Positions 17,936 through 27,106 of a stretch of DNA of 64,000 nt are shown piece after piece. A model generated the notes under the pieces. The model had not been told where the DNA came from and made no database searches. It saw only the letters and a list, made by a program, of their open reading frames with translations. The number at the start of each line of letters is the position of its first letter. Positions within the stretch are counted from its first letter, which is position 1. The DNA lies in contig MEFV01000008.1 in assembly GCA_001725255.1 (NCBI GenBank), positions 62,001 through 126,000 of the forward strand, in the 5' to 3' direction. This DNA is from Comamonas sp. SCN 67-35. GTDB lineage: Bacteria; Pseudomonadota; Gammaproteobacteria; Burkholderiales; Burkholderiaceae_C. The translations under genes and the position numbers were made by a program.

Positions 17936-18922
17936 TCAGGCCAGCCAGCCGCGCTTGCGAAAGTAGAACATCGGCACCAGCGCGCTGGCGATCATCAGCA
18001 CGATGGCGTACAGGTAGCCGTGCTGCCACTCCAGCTCGGGCATGGCCTTGAAATTCATGCCGTAGACGCTGGCGATCAGGGTCGGCGGCAGCAGCGCAAC
18101 GCTGGCGACCGAGAAGATCTTGATGATCTTGTTCTGGTTGATGTTCAGGAAGCCGACCGTGGCGTCCATCAGGAAGTTGATCTTGTCGAAGAGGAACTGG
18201 GTGTGGCTGTCCAGCGACTCGATGTCGCGCAGGATCTGGCGCGCGTCCTCGAACTGCTCGGCGTTGAGCATGCGGCTGCGCATCATGAAGCTCACGGCGC
18301 GGCGCGTGTCCAGCATGTTGCGCCGGATGCGCCCGTTCAGGTCTTCCTCCCACGCGATGTCGGCCAGCACCTGCTGCGCGTGCGTGTCCGTCATCTGGCC
18401 TTCGAGCACCTGCGTGCTGACCTTCTTGAGCTCGTCGTAGATGCCTTCGAGCGTGTCGGCCGAATACTCCACGTCGGTGTCGAAGAGGTTGAGCAGCGCC
18501 TCCTTCGCGTCCTGGATCAGGCCCGGGGCGCGGCGCGCGCGCATGCGCACGAGGCGAAACACCGGCACGTCTTCCTCGTGGATGGAAAACAGCACGCCGC
18601 AGCTCTTGAGCTCGGTATTGTGCTGGTTCAGGATGAAGGCCACGCGCACCGAGCGCGGATCGTCGTCATCGTCGATCAGGAAGTCGCTCCTGATGTGCAG
18701 TTCGCCGTTGTCTTCCTCGTAAAAACGCGCCGACTCCTCGATGTCGTCATCCATCGCGTCTTCGGGAATCGAGAGGCCGTAGTACTGGGAGACCGCGCGC
18801 TTTTCCTCGCGCGTGGGCGACTCCAGATCGACCCAGACCGGATTGAAGCGCGCCAGTTCGTCCAGCGACTCGAATTCTTCCTGAACCAGCCGGCCGTTGA
18901 CCAGCGAAAAAATATTGAGCAT
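17936..18922 (-). CDS. corA: CorA-family magnesium/cobalt transporter
   Basis: A 328-residue inner-membrane channel for Mg2+ and Co2+. The long N-terminal part is acidic and helical (residues 1-265), with an acidic stretch FLIDDDDDPRS near 80. Two membrane helices lie at the C-terminus, and the first ends in the family-defining YGMNF motif (GMN at 288-290). The basic tail FRKRGWLA is typical. It is convergent with mtnN (3-base gap) and has its own upstream region with a strong hairpin at 18964-18984. Confidence 0.95.
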   Translation of the reverse strand: MLNIFSLVNGRLVQEEFESLDELARFNPVWVDLESPTREEKRAVSQYYGLSIPEDAMDDDIEESARFYEEDNGELHIRSDFLIDDDDDPRSVRVAFILNQHNTELKSCGVLFSIHEEDVPVFRLVRMRARRAPGLIQDAKEALLNLFDTDVEYSADTLEGIYDELKKVSTQVLEGQMTDTHAQQVLADIAWEEDLNGRIRRNMLDTRRAVSFMMRSRMLNAEQFEDARQILRDIESLDSHTQFLFDKINFLMDATVGFLNINQNKIIKIFSVASVALLPPTLIASVYGMNFKAMPELEWQHGYLYAIVLMIASALVPMFYFRKRGWLA

Positions 18923-18963
18923 GGCTCCCGCTCTCCCTGAAGATGGTTGTTCCGCGGCGGCAA

Positions 18964-18984
18964 GGGGGTGCTTTCAGCACCCCC
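18964..18984. repeat. Perfect hairpin upstream of corA
   Basis: GGGGGTGC-TTTCA-GCACCCCC is a perfect 8-bp inverted repeat with a 5-base loop, 41 bases upstream of the corA start and 85 bases past the UDG-like stop. There is no T tract on either strand, so it is not a standard terminator. It might end the UDG transcript or act in the corA leader. Confidence 0.5.
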
Positions 18985-19069
18985 GGACCGCCTAGGCAGA
19001 TCGGGAGGCTGAAAGCCGACGACTGGGGCTGGCTTCCATGGAGGGGTCTCCTTTGTGGGTTACCTGAAA

Positions 19070-19798
19070 TTATGGCATCGGGGGCGACGAGCCCGCCGCC
19101 AGCGCCATCGCGCGCTGCAGATCGGCCCAGGCTTCGCGCTTGGCCTTGGGCGCGCGCACCAGGTAGCTGGGCGCATAACTCACGATCACCGGCGTGCCGT
19201 CCGGCAGGCGGTGCTCGCGTGCGCGCAGCCGCTCCAGTGGCTCGCCGCCACCGAGCACGCAGCGGGCCGCGCTCAGGCCCAGGGCCAGCACGATGGCCGG
19301 CCGCAGATCGTCCAGCATCTGCCGCAAGGCCCGCGGGTCATCGGGCGCGCCCTGCACCGCACGGCGCACCGTGCTGACGAAGACCGAAGGTTCCCCCTTG
19401 AGCCCCATGGCCTGCAGCATGTTGTGCAGCAGATCACCGGCCTCGCCGCTGCCCGGATCATCGGGCGTGGGACTGTCGAGCGCGACGAGCCAGCGGGGCG
19501 CCGACGCGCCCGCGCCTGCCACGTCGGCCACGTCGGCCGCAGCGGCATACAGAGGCTGCGGCGCCTCCAGGCGCCACCCGGCCTGAGCGGTGTGCGACGC
19601 GTGCGGTGTGTGCGGCGCCGGGACCGGGACGGGCGCAGCGGGCGGGGGCACCGGCGTCTGGCGCGCCACGGCAGAGGCTGCGGCCGGGACCGGCCCGCGC
19701 GGCGCAGGCGCCGCCATGACGGGCGCCGGGGCCGGGGTCCACACGCGCACACCCATTTCGGCCAGCATGGCCCGCCGACGCGCGTCGAGATGGTTCAC
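19070..19798 (-). CDS. Uracil-DNA glycosylase superfamily protein, divergent
   Basis: A 242-residue protein whose C-terminal ~150 residues resemble family 4-type uracil-DNA glycosylases. SGEAGDLLHNMLQAMGL near residue 116 matches the GxAGxLL segment, PAIVLALGLSAAR near 178 matches the core strand, and SYAPSYLVRAP near 217 matches the HPAYLL loop. The first ~80 residues are a Pro/Ala-rich linker after a short N-terminal LDARRRAMLAEMG motif. Only one cysteine is present in the domain, so the family 4 Fe-S cluster is lost. The GTG start at 19798 overlaps the rimI stop (GTGA). DNA repair is likely, but activity is uncertain. Confidence 0.72.
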   Translation of the reverse strand: MNHLDARRRAMLAEMGVRVWTPAPAPVMAAPAPRGPVPAAASAVARQTPVPPPAAPVPVPAPHTPHASHTAQAGWRLEAPQPLYAAAADVADVAGAGASAPRWLVALDSPTPDDPGSGEAGDLLHNMLQAMGLKGEPSVFVSTVRRAVQGAPDDPRALRQMLDDLRPAIVLALGLSAARCVLGGGEPLERLRAREHRLPDGTPVIVSYAPSYLVRAPKAKREAWADLQRAMALAAGSSPPMP

Positions 19799-20259
19799 AA
19801 CGTCAGGCACATCATCACCGCATCTTCGCGCCGCCCCTGCGCTGCCGGGTAATAGTTGCGGCGCACCCCGACGCTCTGAAACCCGCCAGCCGCATAGACC
19901 GCACGGGCGCGTTCGTTGCCCACGCGCACTTCCAGCCAGAGCATGCGCGCGCCCCGGCCCCGCGCCCACAGGGCAATGGCCTCGAGCATCAGCCGCGCCC
20001 AGCCCTGGCGCTGGTACCTCGGCGCCACGGTGATGTTGAGCAGATGCGCCTCCTGCACGCCCATCATGACCACGAAATAGCCGAGCATCTCTTCGCCCGC
20101 CATCAGCGCCTGGCACTCGTAGCCCATGTTGATCGAGTCGAGAAAATTGCCGCGGCTCCAGGGCTGCGCATAGGCCACCTGCTCGATCTCCATGAGCGCA
20201 TCCAGATGCGCGAGCGTGAGCGGCACGAAAGCCGCCTGGGGGGCCAGCACCGCACTCAT
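19795..20259 (-). CDS. rimI: Ribosomal protein S18-alanine N-acetyltransferase
   Basis: A 154-residue GNAT acetyltransferase that acetylates the N-terminal alanine of ribosomal protein S18 (and related targets). The acetyl-CoA loop is seen in NITVAPRYQRQGWARLML near residues 75-92 (R-x-x-G-x-A variant), with the C-terminal WLEVRVGNERARAVYAAGGF typical of RimI. Its start overlaps the tsaB stop by 4 bases and its stop overlaps the UDG-like gene, forming a tsaB-rimI-UDG operon common in this lineage. Confidence 0.93.
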   Translation of the reverse strand: MSAVLAPQAAFVPLTLAHLDALMEIEQVAYAQPWSRGNFLDSINMGYECQALMAGEEMLGYFVVMMGVQEAHLLNITVAPRYQRQGWARLMLEAIALWARGRGARMLWLEVRVGNERARAVYAAGGFQSVGVRRNYYPAAQGRREDAVMMCLTL

Positions 20260-20960
20260 GCACCGTGCTCCATGCGCGCCGCCTCGCGCTCCGCCGTGGT
20301 CTGCGCCACCTTGTCACGCACATACAGGGGCAGGGCCCGATCGGCGGCGACGGCGCCGCCCCGGGCGATCAGCGCCGGCGCCAGGCGCAGCAGGGCTTGG
20401 GCGGTGGGCAGCGCCACCACACGCGCAGCCGTGGGCGCCAGCCGCTGCCCGTAGGCCGCATCGGCATTGCCCGCCAGCGTCCAGCCCGGGGGGACGCACA
20501 CCGCCTCGGGCGCGAGCAGCCGCGCCTCGCCCGGCAGGTGCCACAGCTGTTCGCGGTCGTCCCAGACGCAGTCGGCCGCATAGACCTCGCCCATGCGCGC
20601 ATCGAGCGTCGCCAGCACCTGGGTACAGCCGCAGGCCTGCCGCGCTTCTTCCGCCACCGCCATCAGCGTGGGCACTGGCAGCACGGGCACGCCCGCGCCG
20701 GAGCGCGCGCCCAGGGCCAGGCCCTGCGCCACGGCGCACGCGGTGCGCAGCCCGGTGAACGAGCCCGGCCCCTGGCCGAACACGATGGCATCGAGCCGAT
20801 CCAGCGAGGTACCGGCCCGCGCCAGCAGATCCAGGAGGGCCGGGATCAGCGTGCGCGAAGCCTGCGCCCCGCCCGCGCCCTCGTGCGTCAGCACGCGCGC
20901 GCGTGCCTGCACGGCGACGGACAGCCGTTCGGTACTGGTGTCAAAGGCAAGGAGATCCAT
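20256..20960 (-). CDS. tsaB: tRNA threonylcarbamoyladenosine biosynthesis protein TsaB
   Basis: A 234-residue ASKHA-fold partner of TsaD in t6A37 modification of ANN-decoding tRNAs. The N-terminus LLAFDTSTERLSVAV and the segment GQGPGSFTGLR near residues 62-72 are the strongest family marks. Length matches E. coli TsaB (231). The ATG at 20960 is preceded by a short divergent gap to dacB (37 bases), so promoters for both must lie close together. Confidence 0.95.
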   Translation of the reverse strand: MDLLAFDTSTERLSVAVQARARVLTHEGAGGAQASRTLIPALLDLLARAGTSLDRLDAIVFGQGPGSFTGLRTACAVAQGLALGARSGAGVPVLPVPTLMAVAEEARQACGCTQVLATLDARMGEVYAADCVWDDREQLWHLPGEARLLAPEAVCVPPGWTLAGNADAAYGQRLAPTAARVVALPTAQALLRLAPALIARGGAVAADRALPLYVRDKVAQTTAEREAARMEHGA

Positions 20961-20997
20961 GTGGGTTCGATTATCCGGTTTTAGACTCTCGCGCATC

Positions 20998-22440
20998 ATG
21001 CGTTTGCTTCGACCCTTGACATTGACCTGCCTGCTGCTGTGGGGCGCGCTGGCGGGCTTTTCAGGCCGTGCCGCGCCGGCCCGGCCGGCCGGGTCCGACG
21101 GTCTGCCCGCCACCGTCGCCGCGGCGCTGCGGCAGGCCCAGGTGCCGCAGGACGCCCTCTCCGCCGTCGTGCTGCCGGTGCAGGGAGCCGACGCGCGCCT
21201 GGCATGGCATGGCGAGGCGATGCGCAACCCCGCCTCGGTGATGAAGCTCGTGACCACCTACGCGGCGCTGGAGCTGCTGGGCCCGGCCTACACGTGGCAG
21301 ACGCCGGTCTACGTGCAGGGCACGCTCCGCGACGGCACGCTCAAGGGCCAGGTCTACATCCGCGGCCAGGGCGATCCGAAGCTCGTGGCCGAGCGCCTGT
21401 GGCTGATGCTCAGGCGCCTGCAGGGCCAGGGCGTGAGGCACATCGATGGCGACATCGTGCTCGACCGCAGCGCGTTTTCCGTCACCGCGCGCGATCCCGG
21501 CGATTTTGACGACGAGCCCTGGCGGCCCTACAACGTCGCGCCCGATGCGCTGCTCGTGAATTTCAACGCCCTCACGCTGAACTTCATCCCGGACGTGGCG
21601 GCGGGTATCGCGCGCATTGCCTTCGAGCCACCGATGATCCATCTGCAGATCCCGGGCAGCGTGCCTCTGGCGCCGGAACAGGCGGCCTGCGGCGACTGGC
21701 GCGCCGGTTTGCAGGCCGATTTTTCGCAAACCGGCCGCATCGTGCTGGCGGGCAGCTACCCGAGCGCCTGCGGCGAACGCCTGTGGTCCGCCGCACCCGC
21801 CGATCCCCAGGGCTTTGCCGCGCGAGCGATCGAAGGCATGTGGCGGGCGCTGGGCGGCACGCTCACGGGCGTGGTGCGTGACGGGCAGGTGCCCGATCAC
21901 CTGCAACCGGTGTTCTCCAGCACCTCGCCCACGCTGGCTGAAGTGATACGCGACATCAACAAATACAGCAACAACGTGATGGCACAGCAGGTTCTGCTCA
22001 CGATGGGCCGGGAGCAGACGGGCACGGGCACGCTGCAGAGCGCGCGCGCCGTACTCGACGACTGGTGGCGCGCGCATGGCGGCGCGTCCGCGGAGCTGGT
22101 GATGGACAACGGCGCCGGCCTGAGCCGCGAGGGGCGCGTGGGCGCGTGGGCGCTGGCGCGGCTGCTGCAGCAGGCCTGGGCCTCGCCTGTGATGCCGGAG
22201 CTGCTCGCCTCGCTGCCCATCATCGGCGTGGATGGCACGCTCAAACGGAGCCAGGGGCGGGCCCACGGAGCGGCGCACCTGAAGACGGGCTCACTGCGCG
22301 ATGCGGCGGCGCTCGCCGGCTATGTGCGAGGCGCGAGCGGGAGACGCTACGTGCTCGTGGCACTGGTCAACGCCCCCAACGCGGTCGCGTCGCGGCCGGC
22401 GCTCGATGCCCTGGTCGATTGGGTCTGGGCAGATCAATGA
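20998..22440 (+). CDS. dacB: D-alanyl-D-alanine carboxypeptidase/endopeptidase (PBP4)
   Basis: A 480-residue periplasmic penicillin-binding protein that trims peptidoglycan cross-links and pentapeptides. A signal peptide covers residues 1-25 (LTCLLLWGALAGFSGRAAPA). The active-site triad motifs are present: S80-V-M-K83, SNN near residue 322 in NKYSNNVMAQQ, and KTG near 431 in LKTGSLRDA. The large insertion between SxxK and SxN is typical of class C PBP4. Length matches E. coli DacB (477). Confidence 0.95.
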   Translation: MRLLRPLTLTCLLLWGALAGFSGRAAPARPAGSDGLPATVAAALRQAQVPQDALSAVVLPVQGADARLAWHGEAMRNPASVMKLVTTYAALELLGPAYTWQTPVYVQGTLRDGTLKGQVYIRGQGDPKLVAERLWLMLRRLQGQGVRHIDGDIVLDRSAFSVTARDPGDFDDEPWRPYNVAPDALLVNFNALTLNFIPDVAAGIARIAFEPPMIHLQIPGSVPLAPEQAACGDWRAGLQADFSQTGRIVLAGSYPSACGERLWSAAPADPQGFAARAIEGMWRALGGTLTGVVRDGQVPDHLQPVFSSTSPTLAEVIRDINKYSNNVMAQQVLLTMGREQTGTGTLQSARAVLDDWWRAHGGASAELVMDNGAGLSREGRVGAWALARLLQQAWASPVMPELLASLPIIGVDGTLKRSQGRAHGAAHLKTGSLRDAAALAGYVRGASGRRYVLVALVNAPNAVASRPALDALVDWVWADQ

Positions 22441-22587
22441 TGGACCGGCTCCGTGCCCGGTCACAAACCGTATCAGGACGTAAGGCACAATCGCCATGAA
22501 GAACCAGTAGAACGTCTCTAGACGCAGGTGCACCACCGCCATCGCCGCGACTGCGCTGGTACACCGCATGACGGAGAGCACGGACCG

Positions 22588-23580
22588 ATGCAACCCCTGC
22601 TGCAAAACCTCGCTGAAATGACCACCCACCGCGATCATCTGCGGCTGGAGGTCTCGGTGCTCTCCACCATCCTCGCGCTGGGCAGCAACCTGCAGGTGCG
22701 CTCGCTCGAGTTGTTCGCGTTCGCCGACGAGATCCGCGTGCGGGCACGCTGCTGGAGCAGCAACGGCAGTATCGCCTGCACGCCGCACGAGGCGCTGCAG
22801 GACCCGAACAGCCACGGCCTGGACGAATTGCCGGAGCTCGCGCGCTGCATCCGCGAGCACGAGGCGAGCGCGCAGCAAAGCCGGCGCGGACGTCACGTGC
22901 TGTGGCTGCCGGTGTGGCTGGGGGACCACGTCACCACCTGCCTGGAAGTGACGCGCTCGCACCCCCTCACACAGCATCAGCGCGAAGTGATCACCGGCGT
23001 GTTCATGGTCTACCAGAACTACCAGAGCCTGCTGGACTACAGCGAGCGCGACGCGCTCACCGGCCTGCTCAACCGCAAGACCTTCGACGAGCAGTTCGCG
23101 CGCTACACCGAGGTCAACGGCGCGACCGAAGAGCACGGCCAATGGCTGGCGGTGCTGGATATCGACCACTTCAAGCTGGTCAACGACCGCTATGGGCACC
23201 TGTACGGCGACGAAGTCCTGATCCTGCTGGCCAACCGGCTGCGCGCGCAGTTTCGCAGCCAGGACCGCATTTTTCGCTTCGGCGGCGAAGAGTTCGTGGT
23301 GCTGCTGCGCTCCATCAGCCTGGAGAACGCCCGTGCAGCCCTGGAGCGCCTGCGCGCCGCCGTCGAAGCTCATGAATTCCCGCAGATCGGCCACATCAGC
23401 ATCAGCATCGGCTTTGCCGCCGCCACGTCGGACACGCCGGTCGAGATCATCGGTTGCGCCGACCAGGCGCTGTACTACGCCAAGGAGCACGGACGCAACC
23501 AGGTGCGCTACTACGACGACCTCGTCAAGAGCGGCGAACTGCAAAGCAGGGTGTCGCACGGGGATGCCGAGCTGTTCTGA
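22588..23580 (+). CDS. Diguanylate cyclase (GGDEF domain)
   Basis: A 330-residue protein that makes cyclic di-GMP from two GTP. The C-terminal domain carries an intact active site GGEEF at residues 232-236 and an inhibitory I-site RSQD at 223-226, five residues upstream, so product feedback is expected. The ~165-residue N-terminus has no membrane helix and resembles a small sensory (GAF-like) domain with a linker helix before SERDALTGLLNR. The ATG at 22588 follows GGAGAG; upstream in-frame starts would lack this. Confidence 0.9.
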   Translation: MQPLLQNLAEMTTHRDHLRLEVSVLSTILALGSNLQVRSLELFAFADEIRVRARCWSSNGSIACTPHEALQDPNSHGLDELPELARCIREHEASAQQSRRGRHVLWLPVWLGDHVTTCLEVTRSHPLTQHQREVITGVFMVYQNYQSLLDYSERDALTGLLNRKTFDEQFARYTEVNGATEEHGQWLAVLDIDHFKLVNDRYGHLYGDEVLILLANRLRAQFRSQDRIFRFGGEEFVVLLRSISLENARAALERLRAAVEAHEFPQIGHISISIGFAAATSDTPVEIIGCADQALYYAKEHGRNQVRYYDDLVKSGELQSRVSHGDAELF

Positions 23581-23652
23581 AGAACCTGGAACGGCCGCCG
23601 CCATCCCCGCAAGGGCCTGCGCTGAAAACGGCAACGGCACCCGCAGGCGCCG

Positions 23653-23706
23653 TTTCAAGTGAAATCAGCCTTGAACGCTTGCCAGACAAGCGTTATCAGC
23701 TACGCT
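23653..23706 (-). repeat. Interspersed palindromic repeat (copy 4)
   Basis: On the minus strand this reads TAGCTGATAACGCTTG, then TCTGGCAAGCGTTCAAGGC and a TGATTTCACTTGAAA tail. The core AACGCTTG-TCTGG-CAAGCGTT is a perfect 8-bp hairpin (23674-23694). It lies between the convergent diguanylate cyclase and glcB genes and might serve as a terminator-like structure for both. Confidence 0.65.
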
Positions 23707-23717
23707 TTCAATATCGT

Positions 23718-25925
23718 TTACTTCCCGGCCTGCTTCGCCTTGACCCTCTGGCGCCAGGCGTGCAGCAGCGGCTCGGTGTAGCCGCTGGGCTGCGTGAGGC
23801 CCTTGAAGACCAGGTCGCACGCGGCCTGGTAGGCCATGGATTCGCTGTAGCGGTCGTGCATCTTCTCGTACAGCGGATCGCCCGCGTTCTGCTGGTCCAC
23901 CTTGGCGGACATGCGCTCGAAGGTGGCGCGCACCTGGCCTTCGCTCACGATGCCGTGCAACAGCCAGTTGGCCACGTGCTGGCTGGAGATGCGCAGCGTG
24001 GCGCGGTCTTCCATCAGGCCGATGTCGTTGATGTCGGGCACCTTCGAGCACCCCACGCCCTGGTCGACCCAGCGCACCACGTAGCCCAGGATGCCCTGGA
24101 TGTTGTTGTCCAGCTCCTGCTGCTTCTCCACGTCGGACCAGTTCGGGTTGCTGCTCACGGGCACCGTGAGCAGGCCGGTGAGCAGGTTGTCGCGCTCGGC
24201 ATCGGCGTCGATCTTCTCCAGCTCGGCCTGGACGGCGGCCACGTTGACCTGGTGGTAGTGCAGCGCATGCAGCGTGGCGCCCGTGGGGTTGGGCACCCAG
24301 GCGGTGTTGGCGCCGGCCCTGGGGTGGGCGATCTTCTGCTCCAGCATGGCTTTCATCAGGTCGGGTGCGGCCCACATGCCCTTGCCGATCTGCGCCTTGC
24401 CACGCAGGCCCATGGAGAGGCCCACGAGCACGTTGTTCTTCTCGTACGCCTGGATCCAGGCACTGGTCTTCATGTCGCCCTTGCGGATCATGGGGCCGGC
24501 ATGCATCGAGGTGTGCATCTCGTCGCCCGTTCGGTCGAGGAAGCCGGTGTTGATGAAGGCGATGCGGCTCGGGGCGGCGGCGATGCAGGCCTTGAGGTTG
24601 ACGCTGGTGCGCCGCTCCTCGTCCATGATGCCGAGCTTGACCGTGTTCTCGGCCAGCCCCAGCACCTGCTCGACGCGCGCGAAGACTTCGCTGGCGAAGG
24701 CCACCTCGGCCGGGCCATGCATCTTGGGCTTGACGATGTAGACGCTGCCGGTGCGCGAGTTGCGGATGCCGTTGGCGCCGCCCAGGCCCTTGAGGTCGTG
24801 GATCGCGATGGCCGTGGTGATCATCGCATCGAGAATGCCTTCGGGGATCTCGCGGCCCTCGGCGCCCCAGAGGATGGCGGGGTTGGTCATCAAATGGCCG
24901 ACGTTGCGCACGAACAGCAGCGAGCGCCCGGGCAACACCACCTCCTGGCCGTTGGCGCCGGCGTAGCGCCGGTCGGGGTTGAGGCCGCGCGTCATCTTGC
25001 GGCCGCCCTTGTCGAAGGTTTCGGTGAGCGTGCCGCGCAGGATGCCGAGCCAGTTGCGATAGCCGAGCACCTTGTCTTCGGCGTCCACCGCGGCGATCGA
25101 ATCCTCCAGATCGAGGATGGTCGAGAGCGCGGCCTCGACGACCACGTCGGCCACGCCCGCCGCGTCGCCTTGGCCGATGGGCGTGGCGCGGTCGATGCGG
25201 ATGTCCACATGGATGCCGTTGTTCACCAGCAGCACGCCCGATGGGCTGGCCGCGTCGCCCTGGTGGCCGACGAATTGCGCCGGGTTTTTCAGGCCGGCGG
25301 CCGAACCGCCCTTGAGCGTGACCACCAACCGGCCGCCCTGCACGGCGTAGCCGGCGGCGTCCGCGTGCGAACCGCTCGCCAGCGGCGCCGCCTGATCGAG
25401 GAAGGCACGCGCATAGGCGATCACCTTGCTGCCGCGCACCGGGTTGTAGCCCTTGCCCTTTTCGGCGCCGCCATCCTCGCCGATCACGTCGGTGCCATAG
25501 AGCGCGTCGTACAAAGAGCCCCAGCGCGCGTTGGCCGCGTTGAGCGCGTAGCGCGCGTTCAGGATAGGCACCACGAGCTGCGGGCCGGCCTGGATGGCAA
25601 GCTCCGCATCCACGTGCTCGGTCGTCGCCTGCACGCCTTCGGGCGGGGGCACGAGGTAGCCGATGGTCTCCAGAAACTTGCGGTAGGCCGCCATGTCGCG
25701 GATCGGGCCGGGGTTGGCCTTGTGCCAGGTGTCGATCGCTGCCTGCAGGCGCTCGCGCTCGGCCAGCAGCGCGGCGTTCTTCGGGGCGAGGTCGGCCACG
25801 AGCGCGTCAAAACCCTTCCAGAAGGCATCGGGTGCGACGCCGGTGCCGGGCAGCACCTCGGCGTTGATGAACTGATAAAGCTCGTCGGCCACCTGAAGGC
25901 CGTGGGTGCGAGTGCGTGTGGTCAT
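23718..25925 (-). CDS. glcB: Malate synthase G
   Basis: A 735-residue cytoplasmic enzyme condensing glyoxylate with acetyl-CoA to malate, used in glyoxylate/glycolate metabolism. It follows the G-type (723 residues in E. coli). Visible family segments include [14 protein letters not shown] near 275 with acidic Mg/catalytic residues, [11 protein letters not shown] near 338, [13 protein letters not shown] near 430 and [16 protein letters not shown] near 470. No isocitrate lyase or glycolate oxidase gene is adjacent. It is divergent from a LysR regulator across a 203-base AT-rich region, which suggests regulation by that protein. Confidence 0.96.
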   Translation of the reverse strand: MTTRTRTHGLQVADELYQFINAEVLPGTGVAPDAFWKGFDALVADLAPKNAALLAERERLQAAIDTWHKANPGPIRDMAAYRKFLETIGYLVPPPEGVQATTEHVDAELAIQAGPQLVVPILNARYALNAANARWGSLYDALYGTDVIGEDGGAEKGKGYNPVRGSKVIAYARAFLDQAAPLASGSHADAAGYAVQGGRLVVTLKGGSAAGLKNPAQFVGHQGDAASPSGVLLVNNGIHVDIRIDRATPIGQGDAAGVADVVVEAALSTILDLEDSIAAVDAEDKVLGYRNWLGILRGTLTETFDKGGRKMTRGLNPDRRYAGANGQEVVLPGRSLLFVRNVGHLMTNPAILWGAEGREIPEGILDAMITTAIAIHDLKGLGGANGIRNSRTGSVYIVKPKMHGPAEVAFASEVFARVEQVLGLAENTVKLGIMDEERRTSVNLKACIAAAPSRIAFINTGFLDRTGDEMHTSMHAGPMIRKGDMKTSAWIQAYEKNNVLVGLSMGLRGKAQIGKGMWAAPDLMKAMLEQKIAHPRAGANTAWVPNPTGATLHALHYHQVNVAAVQAELEKIDADAERDNLLTGLLTVPVSSNPNWSDVEKQQELDNNIQGILGYVVRWVDQGVGCSKVPDINDIGLMEDRATLRISSQHVANWLLHGIVSEGQVRATFERMSAKVDQQNAGDPLYEKMHDRYSESMAYQAACDLVFKGLTQPSGYTEPLLHAWRQRVKAKQAGK

Positions 25926-25982
25926 GGAAAGCCCCTTGAATCAAAACAAGCAGTGACCCGGCATGCGGATCGTGATATAGAC

Positions 25983-25997
25983 TTTATTGCAAATAAA
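25983..25997. promoter_or_regulatory. Palindrome in the glcB/LysR divergent region
   Basis: TTTATT-GCA-AATAAA is a perfect 6-bp inverted repeat with a 3-base centre, 58 bases upstream of glcB in an AT-rich control region. LysR proteins often bind such AT-rich dyads, so it is a candidate site for the adjacent regulator. A partial TTGATAGCTTCAAGAGCTT element also lies at 26082-26100. Confidence 0.35.
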
Positions 25998-26128
25998 CTT
26001 CTACATAAATAGGCCAAAACGGCAATTACTTGTGACTTTTTGGCAAAACTGAACAAACGATCTGCCTTGCAGAATCAATAACTTGATAGCTTCAAGAGCT
26101 TATTCAGCAAGGTTTTCATCCACTTCCA

Positions 26129-27106
26129 ATGGATAAATTCAAGGCCTATTCCTCCTTCGTGTCCGTCGCCACGCGGGGCAGCCTCACGGCGGCGGCGCGG
26201 GCCGAGGGCGTGGCCCCGGCCATCATGGGGCGGCGCCTGGATGCGCTCGAAGAGCACCTGGGTGTCAGGCTCCTGGTGCGCACCACACGGCGCCTCACGC
26301 TCACGCACGAGGGCAGCGCCTTCCTCGAAGACTGCCAGCGCCTGCTCACCGACGCGGCCAACGCCGAGGCCAGCGTCTCCGCCGGCGGGGTGCGCGCCAC
26401 CGGACATTTGCGCATCACCGCGCCCGCGGGCTTTGGCAGGCGCAAGGTGGCTCCGCTGGTGCCGACGTTTCACGCGCTGCACCCGGAGGTGACGATCTCG
26501 CTGAACCTCTCGGACCGCGTCATCGACCTGGCGGCCGAAGGCTACGACTGCGGCGTGCGCGTCGGCGACCTGACCGATTCCTCGCTGGTGAGCGTGCGGC
26601 TGGCGGACAACCGGCGCCTGTGCGTGGCCACGCCGGAATACCTCGCGCGGCGCGGCACGCCACTGCACCCCTCGGAACTGACGCAGCATGAGTGCCTCAC
26701 GCTCTCCAGCGACGCCTCGCAGACGCGCGGCTGGGCCTTCAGCCTCCGGCAGGGCAACGGCAGCGTGGAGGTGATGCACGTCAGGCCAGATGGGCCGCTC
26801 GACTGCTCGGACGGGCAGGTGCTGCACGACTGGTGCCTCGCGGGCCATGGCATTGCCTGGCGCTCGACCTGGGAAGTGCAGGCGGAGGTGACCGCGGGAC
26901 GCCTCGTGGCCGTGCTGGAAGACTTCGCCGCGCCGCCCAACGGCATCTTCCTGCTGCTGCCCCAGCGCAAGCACCTGCCGCTGCGCGTGCGGCTGTGGAT
27001 GGATTTCCTGCGCGCGCAGTATGCTCGGCCGACCTTCTGGTCAGGGGGGGTTTTGCCTGCGGGCAATACTTCTGGCCTACACACGCGAAAGGATGCCCTC
27101 CCGTGA
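26129..27106 (+). CDS. LysR-family transcriptional regulator
   Basis: A 325-residue regulator. The N-terminal winged helix-turn-helix spans residues 1-60 (SFVSVATRGSLTAAAR, then MGRRLDALEEHLGVRLLVRTTRRLTLT). The substrate-binding domain from about 90 to 295 has the usual LRITAPAGFG opening. The last ~25 residues look like non-conserved extension. It is transcribed away from glcB, the classic layout in which a LysR protein controls the divergent gene; the effector may be a glyoxylate-pathway metabolite, but that is inference. Its stop overlaps the start of the next gene. Confidence 0.88.
   Translation: MDKFKAYSSFVSVATRGSLTAAARAEGVAPAIMGRRLDALEEHLGVRLLVRTTRRLTLTHEGSAFLEDCQRLLTDAANAEASVSAGGVRATGHLRITAPAGFGRRKVAPLVPTFHALHPEVTISLNLSDRVIDLAAEGYDCGVRVGDLTDSSLVSVRLADNRRLCVATPEYLARRGTPLHPSELTQHECLTLSSDASQTRGWAFSLRQGNGSVEVMHVRPDGPLDCSDGQVLHDWCLAGHGIAWRSTWEVQAEVTAGRLVAVLEDFAAPPNGIFLLLPQRKHLPLRVRLWMDFLRAQYARPTFWSGGVLPAGNTSGLHTRKDALP

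Noticed and set aside
22442..22461. Terminator after dacB
   Set aside because: GACCGG and CCGGTC arms can pair, but the loop is 8 bases and there is no T tract.
26079..26110. Another copy of the interspersed repeat
   Set aside because: Only TTGATAGCTTCAAGAGCTTATT resembles the repeat; the hairpin core and tail are missing.
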